From Spirochaetaceae bacterium (lineage in GTDB: Bacteria; Spirochaetota; Spirochaetia; DSM-27196; SLST01): a stretch of DNA of 5,453 bases. Shown piece after piece: positions 1 through 5,453 of the stretch; the first letter of the stretch is position 1, and every line of letters starts with the position of its first letter. Both the position numbers and the translations under genes were made by a program. The notes under the pieces are model-generated. The model did no database searches, had not been told where the DNA came from, and was given only the letters and a program-made list of their open reading frames with translations. The stretch lies in the NCBI GenBank assembly GCA_007129695.1, contig SKVA01000441.1, positions 1-5,453 on the forward strand. The letters are read 5' to 3'.

Positions 1-1
1 G

Positions 2-637
2 CATTACGGCGGCAAGAAGGCCTTCCCGAACGTTCCCGATGACCTGATCCAGGCGGTCGACAAGGGCGATTCGGCGGCGTTTTCGATGGATGAGGTGCTT
101 CACCCGCAGGGGTGGGATCTGCTGAACTTCATTATGGACGCGCGAACCGGGCTCGGGCGTTTTCGCAACTTCCGCGTTTCCAACTACCAGTTGATGATGG
201 ACCTGATCGACTACTGCCGCGAGTATACGATCGAGGAGATCCTCGAGCTCCAGGACGTGCGCGAGCGCGTCGATCTCTATCGCCAGCACGAACAGCTGTT
301 CAAGGAACAGTCGCTGAAGTGTTCGACCGTTCACGACAACGTGCTGGTCGTTGACCTGCGCGCCGAAGAGACGATCTACGCGGGAAACCGCTTTCTCAAG
401 TACGCGCTGTTTCCTGACACCGACATATCGGTCCAGGTGATCTGGGGGTTCAAGAAGCAGAACACCGTGCTTAGTGTCGGCAAGTCGATCTTCCGCAAGA
501 CCTCGCCCGCAAACGTCGGCGAACTGATGCTCGAGTACGGTGGCGGAGGGCACATGTCGGCCGGTACCTGCCAGGTCGCGAACGAGGACGCCGACCGGAT
601 CATCACCGAGCTCATCGAGCGTCTGAAGGGAGTCTGA
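2..637 (+). CDS. DHH/DHHA1-family phosphoesterase, C-terminal part (5' end outside window)
   Basis: The reading frame is open from base 2, so the gene enters from the left and the ATG at 86 is internal. 211 residues are visible. They include the stretch HYGGKKAFPNVPDDLIQAVDKG at the very start, typical of the end of the DHH catalytic domain in this family, and a C-terminal DHHA1 domain with the signature GGGGHMSAG at visible residues 180-188. DHH/DHHA1 proteins are cytoplasmic metal-dependent phosphoesterases. Relatives include NrnA (oligoribonuclease and pAp phosphatase), and many are annotated as exopolyphosphatases. The N-terminal DHH motif itself lies outside the window, so catalytic completeness cannot be judged and the substrate is not determined. 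The C-terminus (LIERLKGV) ends where relatives usually end. The PHP gene begins 9 bases downstream in the same frame, which suggests co-transcription. The family call is secure; the substrate is inference. Confidence 0.88.
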   Translation, partial: HYGGKKAFPNVPDDLIQAVDKGDSAAFSMDEVLHPQGWDLLNFIMDARTGLGRFRNFRVSNYQLMMDLIDYCREYTIEEILELQDVRERVDLYRQHEQLFKEQSLKCSTVHDNVLVVDLRAEETIYAGNRFLKYALFPDTDISVQVIWGFKKQNTVLSVGKSIFRKTSPANVGELMLEYGGGGHMSAGTCQVANEDADRIITELIERLKGV

Positions 638-646
638 TCCGAGCCA

Positions 647-1960
647 ATGGACCCGATCGAGCAACTCAACGCCGGCGATCGCAATCGTCGACTGGAGACG
701 CTTCGCCGGCTGTCGGACGAACGGCAGGGGGCGTGGACCGACTTTTCCGATGAGGTGAACAACCACGTTCATACGATCTACTCGTTCAGTCCGTACTCCC
801 CGTCGGCCGCGGCGTGGATGGCGCGGTCTGCGGGCCTGCGCGCGGTCGGAAGCGTCGACCACGATTCGATAGCGGCCGCGCGCGAAACGATCGACGCGTG
901 CCGGATTGTAGGGATCGGGAGCACGGTCGGGTGCGAGATACGCGTCAGTTTCTCCGGAACCCCGATCGAGGGACGAAAGATCAACAATCCCGACAGCCCG
1001 AATCTGGCGTACATCGTGTTCCACGGCGTTCCGCTCGGCCGGATCGACGATGTCGACCGGTTCCTGGCGCCGATACGCGCCGAGCGCAACGCGCGCAACC
1101 GTGCGCAGACCGAAGCGCTCGATCGTGAACTCCGGGCGGTCGACGGACCCGGGGTGTCATTCGACGACGTACTCGCTGCGTCGATGGCGCACGAGGGCGG
1201 GGGAGTCACCGAACGGCATCTCCTGTACGCGGCGTGCATCGCGATGATGCGTTTGGTGGAGCCGGGACCTCCGCTTCGCCGGTGGGTGGAGGCGCGGCTT
1301 GGCGTTGAACTCGCCGACCGGGTCCGTGCGCACCTGGACGAAGGGTCGAACCCGCACTACGTCTACGATCTGCTCGGCGCGCTGAAGAGCACCTTTCTTC
1401 CGCGCATCTTCATCCAGCCTACGCCCGCCGAGTGCGTGCCCGTTGCCGACGCGGTCGCGTTCGCGAACGCGATCGAAGCGGTACCGGCCTACGCGTACCT
1501 TGGTGACGTCGGCGAGTCTCCGACCGGCGACAAGAAGGCCGAGCTCTTTGAAGACTCGTACCTCGACGAGCTTTTCGCGACGATCACCGATATCGGTTTT
1601 CGCGCGGTGACCTACATGCCGCCGCGGAACACCGTCGATCAGCTGCAGCGCGTTCAGTCGCTGTGCGCGTCGCACGGGTTGATGGAGATCAGCGGGGTCG
1701 ACATAAACTCGTCGCGGCAGTCCTTCACGTGCCCGGAGATTCTGCGCCCCGAGTTTCGCCACCTGATCGACGCGACGTGGGCGCTGATCGCGCACGAAAA
1801 GCTTGTCGACGCCGACCCGGCGCGGTCGCTGTTCACGAATCCCCGGCTCCGCGGAACGCCGCTCGCCGAACGGATCGCGCGGTACGCACGAATCGGCAGC
1901 GCGATCGACCCGTCGAACCCGGACACGGCCGTACGGGCCGCGATCCGCGAAGGCGTATGA
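647..1960 (+). CDS. PHP-domain metal-dependent phosphoesterase-like protein
   Basis: 437 residues. The N-terminal half has PHP (polymerase and histidinol phosphatase) metal-site motifs: H40-V-H42 within HVHTIYSFSPYSP, D71-H-D73, E97 in GCEIRV, and H126 in FHG. A long, mostly helical segment (about residues 135-270) separates these from the C-terminal motifs. The terminal motif, usually DxH, reads GVDIN (D352-I-N354). PHP proteins are cytoplasmic and hydrolyse phosphoesters with two or three bound metals. Known members include histidinol phosphatase, RNase AM/TrpH and polymerase-associated domains, and nothing here picks one. About 35 hydrophilic residues precede the first motif. The ATG at 647 is the first possible start after the in-frame TGA of the upstream gene. 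AAGGGAG at 626-632 could serve as Shine-Dalgarno, but its 14-base spacing is long, so translational coupling to the DHH gene is plausible. The PHP assignment is firm; enzymatic activity and substrate are unproven. Confidence 0.85.
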   Translation: MDPIEQLNAGDRNRRLETLRRLSDERQGAWTDFSDEVNNHVHTIYSFSPYSPSAAAWMARSAGLRAVGSVDHDSIAAARETIDACRIVGIGSTVGCEIRVSFSGTPIEGRKINNPDSPNLAYIVFHGVPLGRIDDVDRFLAPIRAERNARNRAQTEALDRELRAVDGPGVSFDDVLAASMAHEGGGVTERHLLYAACIAMMRLVEPGPPLRRWVEARLGVELADRVRAHLDEGSNPHYVYDLLGALKSTFLPRIFIQPTPAECVPVADAVAFANAIEAVPAYAYLGDVGESPTGDKKAELFEDSYLDELFATITDIGFRAVTYMPPRNTVDQLQRVQSLCASHGLMEISGVDINSSRQSFTCPEILRPEFRHLIDATWALIAHEKLVDADPARSLFTNPRLRGTPLAERIARYARIGSAIDPSNPDTAVRAAIREGV

Positions 1961-1973
1961 CCAGACCACGAAT

Positions 1974-1979
1974 GAGGTG
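1974..1979 (+). promoter_or_regulatory. Shine-Dalgarno of the SDR gene
   Basis: GAGGTG lies just upstream of the ATG at 1983, with five bases between the GAGG core and the start codon. It matters because it supports translation from 1983 and therefore supports the unusual ~118-residue N-terminal extension of the SDR. The only later in-frame methionine is around residue 188, inside the Rossmann domain. Confidence 0.6.
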
Positions 1980-1982
1980 TAG

Positions 1983-3152
1983 ATGACGGACGAACGAAAC
2001 GATGCGGTCCGACTGACCGACGACCAGATCGAGCGAGTCGCAGGGTTGCGGGGAGCGTTTCTGTGCGTGACGCCGGTGGTGACGCTTCACGTCGTCGAAG
2101 ACACGGCGGCCGACGTTGCGGCGGCCGAGGGGCAACTCGACCTTACCGGCCGCGCGACCGATGAGTTTGCCGAACGAGTCCGTGCCGCGGTGGCTGCGGG
2201 CAGCGGTGTCCCGCGGAGCGTCCGGATCGACGATGGCCTGACCGTCGTGGTCGGCGCGACGCTGTCCGACGGCGCCGACCGCCCCCGTGAAGTGCTACCC
2301 GCCGCGTCGGACGTGGCCGGTCGCCAGAACGTCGTGCGGGGACGCGTCGCGCTCGTGACCGGCGGAGCGCAGGGCTTCGGCGAAGAGCTCGTGCGCAGGC
2401 TCGTAGGCGCGGGAGCGTCCGTTTTCATCGCCGACCTGAACCGCGACGGCGCGGCGCGTCTGTCGGCCGCGCTCAACGCCGAGTACGGACCCGTTACCGC
2501 GCCGCTTGAGGTCGACGTGTCCGACGACGCGTCGGTCGCAACCATGCTCCACGACGTACTCGTAACCGCGGGCGGCGTCGACCTGCTGATCTCCAACGCG
2601 GGGGTTCTGAAGGCGGGCAGCGTCAAGGAATTGTCGGCGAAGGACTTCGACTTCGTCACGCGCGTAAACTACACGGGCATGTTCCTCTGCGCGAAGCACG
2701 CGGCGCGCATGATGGCCGCGCAGAACGCGACCGCCCCGACCGACCGGCTGACAGACATCGTACAGATCAACTCGAAGAGCGGACTCGAGGGGAGCAACAA
2801 GAACGGCGCGTACGCGGGTAGCAAGTTCGGCGGTATCGGACTCGTCCAGAGTTTCGCGCTCGAGCTCGTCGCCGACCGGATCAAGGTCAACGCGATCTGC
2901 CCCGGCAACTTCCTCGACGGGCCGCTCTGGTCAGATCCCGACCGCGGCCTCTTCGTGCAGTACCTGCGCGCCGGGAAGGTCCCCGGCGCGACGACCATAG
3001 CCGACGTGCGCGCCTTCTACGAGGCGAAGGTCCCGCTCGGTCGCGGCTGCACCGGCGACGACGTGTTTCGCGCGCTCCTCTACGTCGTCGAGCAGCAGTA
3101 CGAAACCGGCCAGGCCGTCCCCGTCACCGGCGGGCAGAACATGCTGTCGTAG
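1983..3152 (+). CDS. SDR-family NAD(P)-dependent oxidoreductase with N-terminal extension (sorbitol-6-phosphate dehydrogenase-like)
   Basis: 389 residues. From about residue 120 this is a classical-type short-chain dehydrogenase: nucleotide-binding TGGAQGFG at 126-133, acidic D151 after the second strand (favouring NAD over NADP), NAG at 205-207, N229, catalytic S264, and Y277-x3-K281, followed by NAICPG. The stretch around 261-310 and the C-terminal ETGQAVPVTGGQ resemble sorbitol-6-phosphate 2-dehydrogenases, so a polyol-phosphate or ketose substrate is the best guess; acetoin or other alcohol/ketone substrates are not excluded. Typical members have about 250-270 residues; the extra ~118 at the N-terminus match nothing I recognise. 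They look like a folded alpha/beta segment rather than low-complexity linker. The start has a Shine-Dalgarno at 1974-1979, and the gene follows the PHP gene after 22 bases. The stop lies only 12 bases from the end of the convergent SorE-like gene. Confidence 0.88.
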   Translation: MTDERNDAVRLTDDQIERVAGLRGAFLCVTPVVTLHVVEDTAADVAAAEGQLDLTGRATDEFAERVRAAVAAGSGVPRSVRIDDGLTVVVGATLSDGADRPREVLPAASDVAGRQNVVRGRVALVTGGAQGFGEELVRRLVGAGASVFIADLNRDGAARLSAALNAEYGPVTAPLEVDVSDDASVATMLHDVLVTAGGVDLLISNAGVLKAGSVKELSAKDFDFVTRVNYTGMFLCAKHAARMMAAQNATAPTDRLTDIVQINSKSGLEGSNKNGAYAGSKFGGIGLVQSFALELVADRIKVNAICPGNFLDGPLWSDPDRGLFVQYLRAGKVPGATTIADVRAFYEAKVPLGRGCTGDDVFRALLYVVEQQYETGQAVPVTGGQNMLS

Positions 3153-3164
3153 CCGCCGCGAACC

Positions 3165-4445
3165 CTACACCGCGATGTCGGGCGCGTTCGCGAGGACGTA
3201 CTGCTCGGCCTCTTCGCTCCACAGGTTGTTGTGCTTCGCGCAGATCCCGGCGAGTTTTGCGTAGAACGGCTCGCTCTTGCCGCGCTCGGCGAAGTCGTCG
3301 ATCGCGACGAGCGGTAGCTCCTTGTTCGTGTAGATGAGCTTCTTGCCGCCGGGGATGTCGGGAAGGCGAAGCGTCGTGTCGATGACCGCGTTCATGCCGC
3401 CGACGTGCGTGATCATCGCGACCGGGTTGACGACTCCGCGGCTCATGAGGTCGAGCGCTTCCTTGATGTCGTCGGTGTTGCCGCCCGAGGTCCCGACCAC
3501 GTGGTGCGCCTCGTAGTGGACGTTGTAGAAGTTGAAGTTCGCGCTGAACGACTCGTCGGTGGGGCCGGCGAAGAAGTTGAGGCAGCCGTCCATTCCCAGC
3601 AGCGCGTCGCCCTGTTCGACGACCGGTTTGACCGGCGCGAAGACGAAAACGTCGTCGAAGCCCTTGCCGCCGTTGATCTGCTTGATCTGTGCAACAGGGT
3701 CGGACATCGCGCGCGTGTTGACGTAGCGGAGCTCGACGCCGTGCTCGCGCGCGTGGTCGACCGTGTAGATCGACGCCGCGCGGTCGATCCTCGCCTGGTC
3801 GATATCGGTCACGACGAGCAGCCGGGGCTTGCGCGGGTTGTGGATCGCGTAGTCGATCGCGCCGAGCCCCATCGGTCCCACCCCCGCGAGGAGCGCCATC
3901 GTGCCGCCCTCGACGATGCCCATCGCGTGGTCGTAGCTGCCCTGCTTCGTGTGGTACTGCGCGTGGAAGGCGCCGGCGATGCAGCTGACCGGCTCCGAGA
4001 GCGATCCCATGAAGTAGGCGCTGCCCTCGTACGGGAGTAGACACCCCTGTTCCATCACTTCCTTCGGGATGATGATGTAGGTCGCGTCGCCGCCGATGTG
4101 CTGGTACGTGTAGCCCGGCGCGCTCAGGATGCCGACCGGGCCGCCCTCGTAGAAGAGCGCGGGCTGGATGCCGAAGCGCTCGCCCGCCTTGAACTGTCCC
4201 TTCCACTTCGCGCCGACCTCGACGAGCTCGCCGCAGAACTCGTGACCGATCATCACCGGGTTCTGCGCGATGTCCTCCGGGACGCGTTTGTGGTCGCTGC
4301 CCTGCTTCGCCGCCTTGTAGCTTGACATGCAGATACTGTCGCTCACGATGTGCGCGAGAATCTCGTCGTCCTTGATCTTCGGCAGCTCGAAGGACTCCAG
4401 GCGGAGATCCCCCTTGCCGTACATGCGAATCGCTGTTGTCTTCAT
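3165..4445 (-). CDS. Zinc-binding MDR-family dehydrogenase, L-sorbose-1-phosphate reductase (SorE)-like
   Basis: 426 residues, medium-chain dehydrogenase/reductase. The GroES-like catalytic domain carries the expected zinc ligands: C39 (DSICMSS), H68-E69 (IGHEFCGE) and E151 (SEPVSC). The four-cysteine structural-zinc lobe of classical alcohol dehydrogenases is absent. The Rossmann fold follows, with GVGPMG at 188-193, then TDID with acidic D214/D216, which favours NAD(H). The family-typical VGTSGGNTDD is at 317-326. The overall pattern, from MKTTAIRMYGKGDLRLE onward, matches SorE-type proteins, which interconvert L-sorbose 1-phosphate and D-glucitol 6-phosphate; the actual substrate here may be another ketose, polyol or polyol phosphate. 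The last ~50 residues extend beyond the usual domain end. The start is fixed by a strong Shine-Dalgarno at 4451-4458. The longer open frame running upstream to 5222 is only an out-of-frame reading of the E1 gene. The gene lies 20 bases downstream of the E1 stop, almost certainly in one operon. Confidence 0.88.
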   Translation of the reverse strand: MKTTAIRMYGKGDLRLESFELPKIKDDEILAHIVSDSICMSSYKAAKQGSDHKRVPEDIAQNPVMIGHEFCGELVEVGAKWKGQFKAGERFGIQPALFYEGGPVGILSAPGYTYQHIGGDATYIIIPKEVMEQGCLLPYEGSAYFMGSLSEPVSCIAGAFHAQYHTKQGSYDHAMGIVEGGTMALLAGVGPMGLGAIDYAIHNPRKPRLLVVTDIDQARIDRAASIYTVDHAREHGVELRYVNTRAMSDPVAQIKQINGGKGFDDVFVFAPVKPVVEQGDALLGMDGCLNFFAGPTDESFSANFNFYNVHYEAHHVVGTSGGNTDDIKEALDLMSRGVVNPVAMITHVGGMNAVIDTTLRLPDIPGGKKLIYTNKELPLVAIDDFAERGKSEPFYAKLAGICAKHNNLWSEEAEQYVLANAPDIAV

Positions 4446-4450
4446 CGGTG

Positions 4451-4458
4451 CTCCTCCT
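4451..4458 (-). promoter_or_regulatory. Shine-Dalgarno of the SorE-like gene
   Basis: On the minus strand the sequence reads AGGAGGAG, five bases before the ATG at 4445. This near-perfect anti-16S match sits inside the 20-base gap after the E1 stop codon. It decides the start of the dehydrogenase against the much longer open frame that continues upstream. Confidence 0.85.
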
Positions 4459-4465
4459 GCGGCGT

Positions 4466-5452
4466 CTAGACGCCGGCCTTGTATCGCTCTACGAGCGAGC
4501 TGGTAGTCTGTTCGGTCGTTACGACGTGGCCATCGAGCGGCAGCAGCCGCTCGTGGAGCGCGTCGATGATCCATTCCTTCTGCGGGAAGAACTCGGGCTC
4601 GAGTTCGACCGCGGGCGTGATCCAGTTGCGGCTGCCGACGACCACCGGCGGCCCGTCGAGCTCGTCGAATGCCACCTGCGTGACCTCGGACGCGATGTTG
4701 TGGAGGAAGCTCCCGCGTTCGCACGCGTCGGACGCCAACAGCAGCTTGCCGGTCTTCGCGACGCTGTCGACGATCGGGGTCACGTCGAGCGGGTTGATGA
4801 AGCGCGCGTCGATCACCTCGACGCTGACTCCGTAGGTCGCTTCGAGCTCCTTCGCCGCTTCGAGCGCGACGTAGAGCGTTGCACCCACGGTGACGATCGT
4901 CACGTCGGTACCCTCGCGCTTGACGTCGGGCATGCCTTCGGGGATCTCGTAGTATTCGGTGGGAACTCCGCCGGGGTGGAACTCTTCGCCGATGTCGTAG
5001 AGCCGTTGGCTCTCGAAGAAGATCACCGGGTCGGTCCCGCGGAGCGCCAGATTCAACATCCCCTTCGCGTCGTACGGTGTCGCGGGGAACATGACTTTCA
5101 GCCCCGGGATGTGCGCGACCAGGCTCGACCAGTCCTGACTGTGCTGAGCGCCGTACTTGCTGCCGACGCTCACGCGCACGACGAGCGGCATCTTGAGAAC
5201 GCCCGCGCTCATGCTCTGCCACTTGGCGGCCTGATTGAAGATTTCATCGCCCGCGCGACCCATGAAGTCGCAGTACATCAGCTCCACGAGCGCGCGCCCT
5301 CCGGAGAGCGCGTAGCCGACGCCCGCGCCGACGATCGCTCCTTCGCTGATCGACGAGTTAAAGAGGCGGTGGTAGGGGAGCGCCTCGGTGAGCCCGCGGT
5401 AGACGGCGAACGCGCCGCCCCAGTCGCGGTTCTCTTCGCCCCACGCGGCGAG
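4466..5452 (-). CDS. TPP-dependent 2-oxoacid dehydrogenase E1, beta-type region (N-terminal part outside window)
   Basis: 328 visible residues, open to the window edge; the GTG at 5287 is internal because conserved sequence continues 55 codons further upstream. The visible start (WGEENRDWGGAFAVYRGL) corresponds to the early part of an E1 beta subunit. Next comes SISEGAIVGAG with E37, aligning with the glutamate that activates the TPP aminopyrimidine ring in this family, then VELMYCDF and FNQAAKW, GAQHSQDW with H104, and PGLKVMFPATPYDAKG at about 116-131. A transketolase C-terminal domain follows at about 180-300. Such enzymes decarboxylate pyruvate, branched-chain 2-oxoacids or acetoin and pass the acyl or acetaldehyde unit to a lipoyl E2. 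The missing part may be a short N-terminus of a separate beta subunit or a fused E1 alpha domain; the window cannot tell. The C-terminal domain has SDACERGSF where many relatives have an HE...GG segment. The SorE-like gene follows after 20 bases. The family is secure; the substrate is unknown. Confidence 0.87.
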   Translation of the reverse strand, partial: LAAWGEENRDWGGAFAVYRGLTEALPYHRLFNSSISEGAIVGAGVGYALSGGRALVELMYCDFMGRAGDEIFNQAAKWQSMSAGVLKMPLVVRVSVGSKYGAQHSQDWSSLVAHIPGLKVMFPATPYDAKGMLNLALRGTDPVIFFESQRLYDIGEEFHPGGVPTEYYEIPEGMPDVKREGTDVTIVTVGATLYVALEAAKELEATYGVSVEVIDARFINPLDVTPIVDSVAKTGKLLLASDACERGSFLHNIASEVTQVAFDELDGPPVVVGSRNWITPAVELEPEFFPQKEWIIDALHERLLPLDGHVVTTEQTTSSLVERYKAGV

Positions 5453-5453
5453 C

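Noticed and set aside
1157..1969. 270-residue antisense open frame opposite the PHP gene.
   Set aside because: It is Arg/Val-rich with no domain motif; the plus strand carries clear PHP motifs, so this is a shadow frame.
2087..2659. 190-residue antisense open frame opposite the SDR gene.
   Set aside because: Ser/Thr/Arg/Ala-rich composition mirrors the SDR codons on the other strand; no independent ribosome site or motif.
3100..3165. Possible terminator hairpin at the end of the SDR gene (GCC/GGC-rich stretch).
   Set aside because: Only short GC-rich pairings are possible and there is no following T-tract on either strand.
3405..4040. 211-residue plus-strand open frame opposite the SorE-like gene.
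   Set aside because: Val/Asp/Arg repeats are the reverse-strand image of GC-rich codons; it is antisense to a well-supported enzyme gene.
3124..4206. 360-residue minus-strand open frame overlapping the SorE-like gene.
   Set aside because: Its composition is extreme Arg/Gly/Ala, typical of a shifted frame in GC-rich DNA, and it has no recognisable motif.
4446..5222. Long upstream continuation of the SorE-like reading frame (685 residues in total from 5222).
   Set aside because: The translated extension is arginine-rich, low-quality sequence lying over the E1 gene in another frame. A strong Shine-Dalgarno and the conserved N-terminus fix the start at 4445.
5285..5287. GTG at 5287 as the start of the E1 protein.
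   Set aside because: Conserved E1 beta sequence, including the TPP-activating glutamate region, continues upstream in frame to the window edge.

Overview
The window is GC-rich, densely coding bacterial DNA holding five protein genes and almost no intergenic space. Three genes read left to right (a 5'-truncated DHH phosphoesterase, a PHP-domain protein and a short-chain dehydrogenase). Two read right to left (a SorE-like zinc-binding dehydrogenase and, upstream of it, a TPP-dependent E1 beta-type dehydrogenase cut by the window edge). I see no RNA gene, insertion sequence, CRISPR array, phage gene or convincing terminator. Taxonomy cannot be fixed from this stretch. The DHH protein and the SorE/E1 pair remind me of free-living Spirochaetota or similar anaerobes, but this is a low-confidence impression.

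Left half (2-1960). The end of a DHH/DHHA1 phosphoesterase (NrnA / exopolyphosphatase superfamily) is followed after 9 bases by a 437-residue PHP-domain protein. Both belong to metal-dependent phosphoesterase superfamilies, so they may form a small nucleotide or oligonucleotide turnover unit. They lie in the same reading frame, separated by one TGA and three codons.

Middle (1983-3152). A 389-residue classical-type SDR oxidoreductase, most like sorbitol-6-phosphate dehydrogenases, follows 22 bases after the PHP gene. Its Rossmann domain begins only around residue 120. The first ~118 residues are an extension I cannot assign.

Right half (3165-5453, minus strand). The E1 beta-type gene is followed after 20 bases by a gene for an L-sorbose-1-phosphate-reductase-like MDR dehydrogenase, which has a strong Shine-Dalgarno. 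The two very probably form one operon, whose start lies beyond the right edge.

The plus-strand and minus-strand units converge with only 12 bases between the SDR stop and the SorE-like stop. Two different polyol/ketose-type oxidoreductases (SDR and MDR) meeting tail to tail beside a 2-oxoacid-dehydrogenase-type enzyme suggest a locus for oxidising a sugar alcohol, ketose or acetoin-like compound. The substrate is not determinable here. I found no clear evidence of a wholly new system. The best leads are the unexplained SDR N-terminal domain, the altered last metal motif of the PHP protein, and the SDR/MDR/E1 combination.
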